From Odontocerum albicorne (lineage: Eukaryota; Arthropoda; Insecta; Trichoptera; Odontoceridae), in contig OX463852.1 of the NCBI GenBank assembly GCA_949825065.1, positions 14,174,127 through 14,238,126 on the forward strand: a stretch of DNA of 64,000 bases. The letters are read 5' to 3'. Below the pieces are notes generated by a model. It saw nothing but the letters and a program-made list of their open reading frames with translations, was not told the DNA's origin and did not search any database. How positions within the stretch are numbered: position 1 is the first letter of the stretch; each line of letters starts with the position of its first letter. Both the position numbers and the translations under genes were made by a program. Shown one piece after another: positions 22,746-32,500 of this stretch.

Positions 22746-22784
22746 GACCATAAATATCACCACCACGATAGCGATCACCAGTAA

Positions 22785-23510
22785 CTGTTACAGCATTGCC
22801 TCTATAAAAAAAATAGCATCATCAAAGAAATATGGTCCAATGATGCCGCTGACCCAAATGACGCACCATACAGTTACTCTACGAGGGTATAATGGTCGTT
22901 GGTGTATCAATTGAGGATTTTGAGTGCTCCAATAGCGGCGAAGCCAGCCAAAATGTGTCTCGTTGCTCATGATGATTTTTTGCCAAAAATATAGGTCGTC
23001 TATACCGACCTGTAAAACCCGAGCACTCCAATCTCGCCGCCGTTTATGGTCATTTTCCTGTAGCTCTTGTGTCAATTGAATTTTATACGGATAAAAATGC
23101 AAATCTTTTCCAATTCTTGAGCACGGCGTCGATAAGAGGTGCACGGACGTTCACCAGCACTCTGCCTCACTGCATCAATCTTTTCTGGCGTACATTGGCT
23201 ACGTTGTCGCCCAGACTTTGCTTTATCTCTCAGTGGATGCAAATTTTCAAAATTATTTATTACATTTGGTTAGCACATGATTTAAACTTTAAACCAAAAA
23301 AAACACGCAATTTTCTTCGCGTATTCACAATTATTTAAATAAAATATTTTAATAACTTCAACACGTTGTTGCGGAGCTAGATGCTTCATAATAAATTGTT
23401 ATCAACCATTCTCCACGACTGTCAAATATAAATTGACAAATAACAGCCAAATCAAAATGGCGGTCAAACAAAATCGGCCTGGAACATAAAACGCACCCTA
23501 TATAACAATT
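22785..23510 (-). mobile_element. Tc1/mariner-related transposon relic, 'PYFF' family
   Basis: The minus strand (23144-22788) encodes VGIDDLYFWQKIIMSNETHF (first catalytic region, normally SDExHF; here Asn replaces Asp), then STQNPQLIHQRPLYPRRVTV and GIIGPYFFDD. This is a family of Tc1/mariner-like transposases widespread in insects, probably the DD37D type. The 5' end near 23510 has 'ttttatgttccaggccgatt'. The second and third catalytic regions are missing. A relative is at 31120-31720. Confidence 0.7.
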
Positions 23511-23519
23511 GCCTAACTG

Positions 23520-25190
23520 TAGTGTGTTTCAGTAGTATAGCATCCAATAGCTTTCTTATTCAAAGAGGTGTATGGTAAGGATGTATTCTATCTTCTATCT
23601 TATTCAATATCGACATAATAGTACATTTTGCGAAGCATAGCATTATTGGGTTAAGTTCAATATTGTTACTAATAAAAAAAACTAAATTTAACCAAGACAA
23701 TATTGAATAATAATTTATACAAATTTAATAGACTAACGCTGCTGAACGACTGAAATCATATTAATACGAGTCCACTTCAACAATTTACAAAAATATCTCT
23801 CAAGAAATGACAACTTAAAAAGCCTCTTAAAGGTTTTTATGCCAGTCAGCAAAGAATGCACAGTAAATCGATTGCATGTAATAGGAACATAAAGTTGTTT
23901 TAGATCTACAGAGGATCAATTGACAACCTTACCAGGACAGGTAACAAGCATAGACAAAGTAATAATTTAGCAAGATTATTCAATTACTTTTTTTTCCAAT
24001 GTTTTGATTCTCTTTTTTATGGAATACTCTCCAGACAATAAAAAATGTTATTCATGTGGAAATATATTTTTATCAAGCTCTGAATCATTTGCAAAGTCAT
24101 CCATAATGTAAATAAAATCGAAATTTTAATTATCATTTTGATAAACAGATATAAAGTTTCTTAACTTCAATAAAATATGAAATTCTGAGGTTTTGTAAAT
24201 GATAGATTTGCATACAAATGAGTGTTTGAAAAACTGCAATGATATGCAAATGTAAATATCAAGGATTTTCACATACATATTATGTAATAGCAATAATGTA
24301 AAGATAAAAAAGTATCAATTAATTAATATCATCTTGGCGATTTTTTCTGAAACAAACTGTTAGGCTGGATTCCCACTTGTCATACCGTGAGCATGCTTGT
24401 GCAACACAACTTCAAAGGAAATATATAGTAGCGGCTTTACGGCTTTTTGAGCTTCACGTGGATTTTCCATTTCGTTTACGGACACTACAATAATTAATTT
24501 ATCATACATTTAAACATGTAACATATTGAAATATATCAACAATGCCGCATTATGAAAATACGATCACCAAATTATAGTTTTTATCAAATAGTAAAATAAA
24601 AATTTCCCGAGTTTCAAAATTTATTCCAGAATTTACTTTAAAATGTGAATCAGCTCATAAATTATATATTTTGTGTTCAAAATTGTAAGAAAAAATGTTT
24701 TAAATGTTGACACATTTAAAAAAAACCTTTTGTATTAAAAATATTCTAAAACTTAAGTGAATGACATCTGTTAGATACATGTTTTATTTTATTTTTTTGT
24801 AATATGATATAATAGGATATCTCATTTACTCCTTCATATATAGGAGTTCACAGCCATTATTCAAGAAGAAGAAGAAAGATACCTCTTGTGATTGAGTATG
24901 ATTGCCAGCTATAATATGAATAGAAGATGACCGTGTGTGTATTGGTTTATAATATGTATGATGTTGCACTTCATTAAACACACAGTCTTGACAGATCAAA
25001 CCCAAAGTTCCAATGGCTAAGAGATAAAAGTTACAAAACAATCATAGGGTTCAATCTACTGCATCTCCTTTTTTGGCAGATTTATATAGCGCTACTATTA
25101 TATTGCTTAGTAGCACTTTAAGAATTTATGACAAGTAGCATACGATCTATAGAGCAACATAAAATCTTATGTAATATGATTTAAAAATAA
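23520..25190. other. AT-rich spacer upstream of the secreted-protein gene
   Basis: No exon was recognised, although the 5' untranslated exon of the gene at 25304 must lie in or before this stretch if its CDS starts just after a splice acceptor, as it appears to. Open frames here lack domain features. Confidence 0.35.
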
Positions 25191-25197
25191 AAACAGT

Positions 25198-25262
25198 CTG
25201 AAAGTGAATCCACCTAGAATCGAACTAAGAGTGCCTGCTTGCTTAGCTCGCTAACTGTATGA
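25198..25262 (-). repeat. SINE family 3, inverted copy
   Basis: On the minus strand 'gctaagcaagcaggcactct' precedes TAGTTCGATTCTAGGTGGAT, which aligns with 10478-10520. It lies just upstream of the splice acceptor of the gene at 25304. Confidence 0.5.
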
Positions 25263-25303
25263 CTTGTATTAAATAATCAAAAGATTTCTCTTTATTGTTC
25301 CAG

Positions 25304-26992
25304 ATGTTACCACACATGATTGTGATTTTGGCAGCATTTGGATGGGGAGTGCATGTTTTGGCAGCTCCTGCAGACCTGAACAGAGTAAACCATATTGCTG
25401 ATGATGAAGACAACAGTTTGTATCGATACACGCTGCCTCACTTCTCCGCAGCTAGCTCAGATGTGGATGTGAACAAAACTATAGAACAAGTACAAGAAAT
25501 ATTGGCAGCAAATCCATTATTACCACGTCTATCTAAAGAAGAAATTCTCCAGTTGCTAAACAATATAACAGAAGAAGACAAATTAAAAGAGAAAGAAGAA
25601 TATAACTCTACGCCAATTCCAACATTTGCACCACCTTTTTATAAATCGCAAAAAGATAAAGATGGCAAACCAATTATGGTTGTTCTTCCTTATCATCCCA
25701 AAGATACAGAAAATGTAGATATTACTGAATTATATACACGACCACCTATAATAAGATTTATAACGCCAAGACCTATTGTAGTTTTAGATGAAACTATGAA
25801 TGCTGATTCAAGTGAAAGACAAGAAATTCAAGAACAGAAAAATCATAATTATCAAGACATTACTTCTGCTTCCACGAGTCATTTTGAACCTGTTCAAAAT
25901 AGTTTTTGGCAAGATCAAGCGCAGAAAGCTACAAATGAAGAAAAAAAGAAGAGTGAAAAGAAGGAAACTAATGAATTGGCATTCAAAAAAATGCCAAACA
26001 TAAAAATTCCACACGATTTTGATAAAAAATCAGTTCAGACAGAAAATTTTAGTGATTCAGGTGTATCAGATGACATGAAAGATTTTCTATCTTCAATGGG
26101 TTTATATAATATTAAAGGTGGTCCAATAGTAGCCCCTTTAACAGATCTAGAATTAATCACCCCTAATGAGGATGCTGTTGTAAGATTTGTTAATAGCCCA
26201 TCTTCATTTAATTTTAATGATCAAGTACCTCAGGAATCAATAAGTTCATTACCAGATGCATCTGTTTATGACGATTTTAAGCCCTTGCCATTCGATGGTA
26301 TTAATAATGAGCAGAAAAATGTAACTAATCTTGATGAAATTCTTGAAAGATTCGGAATATTGGAAATGGTAAATAAAGAATACCTCCCACTCAATGATTT
26401 TAGTCAAACAAAATCAGTGGACTTTTTAAGTAACACAGATTTTATTGATCCTGAAATGTTCCCAGCTGGAATGACTGATATGTTAACAGATTTGGGTCTC
26501 ACCAAAAAAGGAAGGGAAATGTCATATACTTATAATTCAAATGGAATGAATGAATATGAAAATACAGAAAACCAAGGTTCAACATCGTCTGAAGTTTTGA
26601 AATCAGGTCCTGATCCGATGTCAACTGAGGAGTTGAATTTAGGGAGCAGTCAAGAAACAATTGATATGATAAAAAGGCAAGAGCCAAATGATACGACTGT
26701 TACAACTACCGAAGCCAATACAGAAACAAAGACAGAATCTAGCGATGATTCCAAGTCACTCGAGAATAACGAGGGACCAGCATTAGCCGATCTTGAGAGT
26801 TCATTCGGAGGAAGCCCTGCGGATGATGATCCTTCTGAAGCAGAACTTCCACCACCGAGGAAGAATGGTTTTTACTATATGCTAGACTGGAATTCTTTCC
26901 TTGAGGTTGGAGAAGGAGACACAAAAGTTAATATAAGGTTCGACCCCAAATTGGGTGATCCTCAAAGATTTTTACCTGTTACTGTGCCTTAA
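25304..26992 (+). CDS. Secreted acidic cysteine-free protein, unknown function
   Basis: A 562-residue open frame. The ATG follows a splice acceptor (tttattgttccag), so the start is probably the first codon of exon 2 after a 5' untranslated exon; a second ATG is at codon 5. Residues 4-20 are hydrophobic (MIVILAAFGWGVHVLAA) with a likely signal cleavage near AA-PADL. The mature protein has no cysteine, is rich in Asp, Glu, Asn, Ser and Thr, and has several N-glycosylation sequons (NKT, NIT, NST, NVT, NDT). A D-h-L-xx-h-G-h motif appears three times, near residues 258 (MKDFLSSMGL), 343 (LDEILERFGI) and 390 (MTDMLTDLGL). A Thr/Glu/Ser-rich linker precedes a distinct C-terminal block from about residue 520 (FYYMLDWNSFLEVGEG to the end), which looks like a conserved domain. 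I do not recognise the family. Flanking genes give no functional hint. Confidence 0.85.
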   Translation: MLPHMIVILAAFGWGVHVLAAPADLNRVNHIADDEDNSLYRYTLPHFSAASSDVDVNKTIEQVQEILAANPLLPRLSKEEILQLLNNITEEDKLKEKEEYNSTPIPTFAPPFYKSQKDKDGKPIMVVLPYHPKDTENVDITELYTRPPIIRFITPRPIVVLDETMNADSSERQEIQEQKNHNYQDITSASTSHFEPVQNSFWQDQAQKATNEEKKKSEKKETNELAFKKMPNIKIPHDFDKKSVQTENFSDSGVSDDMKDFLSSMGLYNIKGGPIVAPLTDLELITPNEDAVVRFVNSPSSFNFNDQVPQESISSLPDASVYDDFKPLPFDGINNEQKNVTNLDEILERFGILEMVNKEYLPLNDFSQTKSVDFLSNTDFIDPEMFPAGMTDMLTDLGLTKKGREMSYTYNSNGMNEYENTENQGSTSSEVLKSGPDPMSTEELNLGSSQETIDMIKRQEPNDTTVTTTEANTETKTESSDDSKSLENNEGPALADLESSFGGSPADDDPSEAELPPPRKNGFYYMLDWNSFLEVGEGDTKVNIRFDPKLGDPQRFLPVTVP

Positions 26993-27430
26993 ATAAATTT
27001 ATCATAAGTATAGACTTAGTACAATATTAGTCATACTCAAGAGCAGTGATGACGAAGGAAAATTCAAAAAATCTATTGAAAAGTACTATTTTTCTTATTT
27101 TGTTGATAAAAGGTACCAAAGAAAATATTTTAAGTAGTGCTATTAACAAATCCTGTTAATAAGTACTTACTTTTGATTTTCTAAAAGACAACCAGTTATT
27201 TCCAACAATCTTTATTCAGGGTATTTGATTTTTTTACTAATCCTTTACATTTTCATGCATACTGTAAGTAGAAAAGGGATTACTGTATTATATCAATGTT
27301 AAAGATGTCTTCACTATAATTTCAAGATTATTGCACAATGTAAGAAAATTATAAAAAATCTAAAATGTACGAGTAAATCAAACAAAGAATTTGTCAGCTT
27401 TCTGGTCATAAATACCAACTAAAACAAGTA

Positions 27431-28296
27431 TTAGGTTGGTGCATAAATAGCAATTGTTTTACAGGTGCTCTTCAAATTTGTCATTTTGTTTAAAAAAAAA
27501 ATTATTATATATCTTACTATTTAAGTAGTAAAATTCACCTTAATATTAGTCATATCATGCTATATCACTTTGAAAAAGGATGGACTGCAGCACAGTCATT
27601 GTGCGATCTCAACAAACTCTTTGGTGAAGGAACGATTTGTGAAAGTCAAGTGCCAAAATGGTTTAATCGTTTCAAATCCGGCGAAACAAGCTTAGAAGAT
27701 GAGGAAGGAAGATGGTTTTCTATTTTGATGATCAGGCTCTTCAGATGGCCATGGAGGAAGACGAAAGTTTGACAACAAGGAAACTGGTTAATCAATTCAA
27801 TGTCGACCATTCCACAATCGTCAGGCGCCTCAAAAAGCTCGGTAAGGTGTGGAAAATGGCTGGATGAATTTCTCACAAGCTCTCCAATGCAACAAAGCTA
27901 GCAGAGTCCACATATTTACCTGATTGCTTCAGCAAATTTGATCCCAGCCAGACTCTGAAAAAAAATTCAAAGGGATTTCGTTGCAAAAAGGCCTTGTGGT
28001 GCGTTTGATGGGACTGCTTTGGGATAATTCACTGGGAAATTATGGTAAACGGTTTCCGCTATGGATCGGATGACAATTATGTAAAACAACAATTAGTTTA
28101 GATAGCTAAATGACTATGCTGCAGTCCAACCTTTTTCCAAGTGATAAAGCATGATATGACGAATATAAAGATGGTTATCAACACGCAATTCTACTACCTA
28201 AATACGAGTAGTAAGGAATATATCAGTAAAAAAAATAAACAAATTGACAAATTTGAAGGGCACAGTAAAATGGTCGTTAATTATGTACCAACCTAA
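27431..28296. mobile_element. Fold-back mariner with long inverted ends
   Basis: Ends TTAGGTTGGTGCATAAATAG and, reversed, TTAGGTTGGTACATAATTAA are flanked by TA (27429-27430 and 28297-28298), typical of cecropia/Hsmar1-type mariners. The left half encodes a transposase N-terminus on the plus strand (MLYHFEKGWTAAQSL, then GETSLEDEEGR and TRKLVNQFNVDHSTIVRRLK) with frameshifts. The right 190 bp or so is not a transposase C-terminus but an inverted second copy of the left end: reversed, it reads TCATATCATGCTTTATCACT and then GGACTGCAGCATAGTCATT, matching 27550-27597. No catalytic Asp motifs remain. Confidence 0.8.
27557..27772 (+). pseudogene. Mariner transposase N-terminal remnant
   Basis: The open frame begins MLYHFEKGWTAAQSLCDLNK and continues to VPKWFNRFKSGETSLEDEEG, the first helix-turn-helix of mariner transposases ('F..G..A...Y..L...LG' and 'RWFxRFKxGDxSLEDE'). 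A frameshift follows; the second HTH (LTTRKLVNQFNVDHSTIVRR) is read in another frame at about 27766-27830. Confidence 0.7.
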
Positions 28297-28313
28297 TATA
28301 TAAAAAATATATA

Positions 28314-29266
28314 CGAGGCATATCCAGAAACTAAGTGTACTGAATTTTTGTAGGCTACAATTTTTTTTATTTAAACAAAAAAATTACGTGGTTACCGTAG
28401 TACATGTGTAAGCTATTTTTCGACATAGTTGCCATTCCTCTCAATGCAGTTGGTGAAGCGGGGTATCAACTTTTTGATGCCTTCCTCGAAGTAGTTTCCC
28501 GCCAACCCCTCCGTCCACTACTCCACCACCTCATTTAGCTCCTCGTCGGTTGAAAACCTTTTTCCACCCATGTACAGTTTCAGGGAGGTAAAGAGATAGT
28601 AATCTGAAGGTGCTAGGTCAGGGGAATGCGCGGGATGGTTCAGGACATCCCATTTAAACGAGGCTAGCAGTTCCTTCGTGGCGTTGGCCGTGTGTGGTCT
28701 GGCATTGTCATGCAGCAGGCAGACTCCCTTTGTCAGCATGCCTCTCCTCTTGTTCTGAATCGCCCTCCGCAATTTTTTTAGGGTCTCACAGTATCTTGCA
28801 GAGTTGATGGTTTCCCCTTGAGGCATATATGCAATTAAAATTATGCCTTGACAGTCCCAAAACATGGATGCCATGATTTTCTTGGCTGAAATTGTGGTTT
28901 TGAACTTTTTGGCGGAGGGTGAAGAGGTGTGACGTCACTGTTGAGACTGCCTTTTGGTTTCAGGCGTGTAGTGTGCAACCCAAGTTTCATCTCCAGTAAC
29001 GATGGAGCGGAGAAATTCATCTCCATGGAGTTTGCAGCGCCTCAAAAACTCTTGCCTTTTTACAAAATTTCGCACTTGGCGGGAGATTGGGTTGACATTT
29101 TTCACTAAACGTATTGTCGCGTCGACACTTCTCAACGTACTGACCTCAAACCGGTCTCGTTGCGGAGGGAAAAGGTCAGGCTATACGGAAGTGTAGCCAA
29201 CATGTTGAAAATAAAATCCATCCGGTCGTGAGAGCCTCAGTACACTTACTTTCTGGATACGCCTAG
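28314..29266 (-). mobile_element. Internally deleted mariner, copy B of family M1
   Basis: Both terminal repeats are present (CGAGGCATATCCAGAAACTA at the left, reversed CTAGGCGTATCCAGAAAGTA at the right), with TA at each border. The minus strand keeps the catalytic core: [15 protein letters not shown] and APSDYY, with D,D34D spacing. The N-terminal half is deleted: after CCAAGTGCGAAAT comes a 10-bp filler-like TTTGTAAAAA and then GGCAAGAG. This breakpoint differs from that of copies A and D. It begins only 17 bp from the fold-back mariner. Confidence 0.85.
28518..28874 (-). pseudogene. Mariner copy B transposase, C-terminal half
   Basis: 118 codons from [20 protein letters not shown] to FSTDEELNEVVE, including the second and third catalytic Asp (HDNARP, APSDYY). 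The first-Asp segment lies upstream in another frame at 28841-29135. Not a functional gene. Confidence 0.75.
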
Positions 29267-29269
29267 TAT

Positions 29270-29685
29270 ATTCGTTCTTTGTTCAAGTCATGAACACATA
29301 ATTTCTGTTTTTTTTCTTCTTCTAATGTGCCTACTATGTTTGTATTCGTTTTTTTCTTCTTCTAATGTGCCTAGTTTGTATTCGTATATTTAAGAATTTT
29401 CTTACCATTGTTGAAATTCTAGAGATCTGGGTGCCGATCACGTACTTACGCTATGATATCAGTATGTCACTTCTATTGGTCAGTCTGCCGCCGGCACCCG
29501 TCGTAGTGCGTTGTTTGTACGCCAGCAGTCGACGTGTTAATGTGTTTTTAAAAAAATATTTACACAAAATCAATATAAACATTGCTCAAGAGCCAAATAA
29601 AAATATGTAAATATTTATTTCTAAATTTGTGAATATGTACAGTTTTTAATATAATAAAAAATAATAAATTGTTTCATGTTTTTTC
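29270..29685. other. Spacer with an inverted GC-rich pair
   Basis: 'gggtgccg' (29429) and 'cggcaccc' (29493) form an inverted pair around a CCAAT-like 'attggtcag'. This could be an old promoter or repeat. The sequence 'tttttttcttcttctaatgt' is duplicated near 29310 and 29351. No gene was recognised. Confidence 0.3.
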
Positions 29686-29689
29686 TTAT

Positions 29690-30260
29690 AATGTAAGCGG
29701 CTTGAAAACAAACATATCAAAAACTAAATTTATGATTGTCAATAAAAAGAAAGTACAAACAAGGGTATAAATAATGAATGTGTTGAGTGAGTCCAAGAAT
29801 ATAAATATCTGGGATGCCAGCTGAAAGATCAATGGGACCAATCTCAAGAGATCAAAGTAAAAATAGAAATGGCACGAAGCTGCTTCCTTAAATTGCAGGA
29901 TCTCCTTTGCAACACAGATTTCAATTTCAAATTTTGCATTGCTATATATTCTCAATGGTGTTAAAGCACTCTCAGTTACTCAGGCCAAGGACTCACTAAT
30001 AAACTAGACCCTTTTGAAATGTGGTGCTATTGAAGAATGCTGAGTCTCGTGAATTGACAATCCATTATGGTGACATCTTGAAAGGGATGAATGAAGATAG
30101 AGAAATATTATCCACCATCAAAAGGAAGAAATAAAAGTAACATTAGCACGTGGGTCTGTCTTGGTTCGCAACCATAATGTGGGCGCATGGTTCCATCCGA
30201 GAATGGGAGAACAAATGTGCGACTTCCAGAGATTGAAGTTATTGTTCATTTTCATTAAGT
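29690..30260 (+). mobile_element. RTE-like non-LTR retrotransposon relic
   Basis: Frame-broken plus translation shows GLKTNISKTKFMIVNKKKVQ (post-YADD 'GLxxNxxKTKxM' block), then EYKYLGCQLKDQWDQSQEIK, IEMARSCFLKLQDLLC, and later DPFEMWCY. These occur in the canonical order of RTE-type ORF2 C-termini ('YLG..l....EI..RI..AR' and 'FEMWCxRRML'). Stops throughout. Confidence 0.65.
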
Positions 30261-30261
30261 T

Positions 30262-31100
30262 GTCAGTTCGATTTGATTATGTCCTACCATACTGATTTGA
30301 GGTGGAATCCCTTATTTCTATTAATATTGTTGAATGTTGATACATTTTTATTGCCTTTTTGATTAATTTGGTGATAACTCTTTGGTTTGCCGAGTATTTT
30401 TGGTTCAAATGAGAAAAGGTGGCGTGTGTCAATGAATTGCTTGACCAAAGTCAATTTTTTGGGATAAGCTGCCGTCTCAAGGTTTATGATAATCGCAATC
30501 ACCGAAAAGGAGAGGAACTTTGAAGAAGAAGATAGTGTACAAGAGATACAAAAAACTAGTAATTTAATATGGAGACTCTCATTTTATATGAACCTGTACA
30601 TCCTGCCTTTCATTTATCACCTTCCCAGTAAACTAGGTTTTTGGCTGTATCTTACAGAGAACGTATAAATGTGATTTTTTTACTGATTGTTGATTAATTA
30701 TTTAATATCTCTGTCATAAATTCTCACTAAATTGATAAATAGTGAGACCTAATTACAAGTATGCACTGTGTGAGTCATCCTTGGCGTACTTTATCGTTTT
30801 GGAGAAATTAATAGTCAATCTCATGGATTTCATACAATTATCAAAAACACATAAAATTTAAGAGTGTACTAAAATATCCTTTACAATTTACTCCTGCAAT
30901 ATTTTGTACTCAAACTCCCGCTGTGACAAACAACCACGGTCCAATCCACTACCTGAATTTTTTGTACTTTTATTAAAAATTATATAAAATCTTATTGCTT
31001 TTATTTAAAATTCAGTTTAACTTAAATACTCTCATATAATCTATTAATTTAAATAAATGACACACAAGCTGATGCACTTTTAAGTTTGATAATGTATAAA
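30262..31100. other. AT-rich spacer
   Basis: No convincing exon or repeat. Two short frames (30284-30502 minus, 30486-30668 plus) have no domain support. Confidence 0.35.
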
Positions 31101-31119
31101 TAAGGTGGAGTAAAATTAA

Positions 31120-31720
31120 CTTCCTAATGTGGTTTGATTGCAGTATTACGCCATCTGTATATAGTGCTGCATCCTGTTGAAACCACATATTATCCGGCCT
31201 CTGTTTTTCAATTTACGGGAGTAAAAAGTCTCGAATCATTTGATGGTAATTTTCACCAATAACAGTTATTGTCAATTTTCATTTTCAAAAAAAAAATTGT
31301 TTCAATGACATTTTAGGCATGAACAACTTATTGTATAATAAATTTATCTGGATATAATGATATTTTATGAATGATTTGTAGGTTTTTACTTCCCCGATAT
31401 TGAGAATTTTGTTTATTAACCTGACCACTGAGGTGTAAGTGCCTCATCTGTCATATTTTTTTCTGAAAATTGTTAATTTCTCTTGTAAAATTCAAAATGT
31501 CTTCTTGTTGATATTTCTGAAGTTATGAATCCGCAATACCTTTATGGGTAATATTTTCTTCAGAACGGGTGGTTTTTGACCTTCTTGAATGATGAAAGTG
31601 TGAGTCCAAGCCTTTCAGATGTATCATATGTTATTACACTATGTACACAAAAGAATTAAATTAAAAACCTGTTCAAATTGGTGTGTTAAAGCATGAATTG
31701 TTTTCTTATCAGGCACTGAT
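31120..31720 (-). mobile_element. Tc1/mariner-related relic, same family as 22785-23510
   Basis: Reading the minus strand in shifting frames gives SGQVNKQNSQYRGSKNLQII then HKISLYPDKF (the 'G.ENP..IHE.PLHP..VTV' block). GENYHQMIRDFLLP follows, then WFQQDAALYTDGV, which contains the second catalytic Asp (normally WFQQDGAxxHTA). Together with 22785-23510 this covers most of the family's core. Dead, with many stops. Confidence 0.6.
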
Positions 31721-31859
31721 TGATTACGACGTCTTCTTTGATATTTTCACTGAGTTAATTCAATTACTTATTTTTTAAATTAAAATAATCACAATTTGTA
31801 TACGTTGTTGCAGTGTATATTAATTTGTAATTAATTTCGCGCTATTCTAATTTACAACT

Positions 31860-32437
31860 GAAAAAAATTACACTAAATGTCAAAGTAAAACGGACAGCTC
31901 TTTCCAATTGGAAATGTAATTTTGCTCAACTCTGTATCAAGATCTTTCATAAGAAAAAAGTTAGCATTTATGTAGGATTGAAAAATATTTTCTTTTGACA
32001 GTACTTTGAATGTAGTTAAATATTACCGCTGTAATTTTAATATCTAGCAATCTTGGAGCAAAGTAGGCGCTAAATAGTGACTGACCGAAGATTGCATCAT
32101 TGAATAACCTAAACATATGACAATAATTTGACGTTTGATAACAAAAGCCGGCTTCAATTGTCAACGTCATCGAAAATAAATAATTTAAAATATGAATAAG
32201 TCAAGTCTCTGTGTATTTTATCGCTTTATTCGGGTTAGCGTTGTATAAAGCGGAAATGTCGATTTTGTGTAATGTTTTGTAATAAAAGAACAGGTGGTCT
32301 CAGTCGACTGTACAAGTGTTTATGGAATCGACACAATTAATTTGGTGTGATAAGCAACCATTTGATACCTGACACCGGTTCTGGTTGAATCGTGCAATAT
32401 TTCAGTTTATTCCATTTGAGCCCTTGACAGCACCGAC
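31860..32437 (+). promoter_or_regulatory. Probable GMD promoter and 5' UTR region
   Basis: The sequence just upstream of the GMD start codon includes a TATA-like 'gttgtataaagcgg' at about 32241-32254, preceded by 'tcgctttattcgggttagcg'. The transcription start cannot be fixed from sequence alone. The ATG context is 'cgacATGtc'. Confidence 0.35.
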
Positions 32438-32500
32438 ATGTCTGGTGAAAGCTCGGAAAACGTGAAGAAAATTGCTTTGATCACTGGAATCACAGGACAG
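32438..32500 (+). CDS. Gmd: GMD exon 1
   Basis: Start codon to residue 21, ending GITGQ inside the Rossmann glycine motif. The donor is GTGTAG, a valid but weak match to consensus. Phase 0. Confidence 0.93.
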
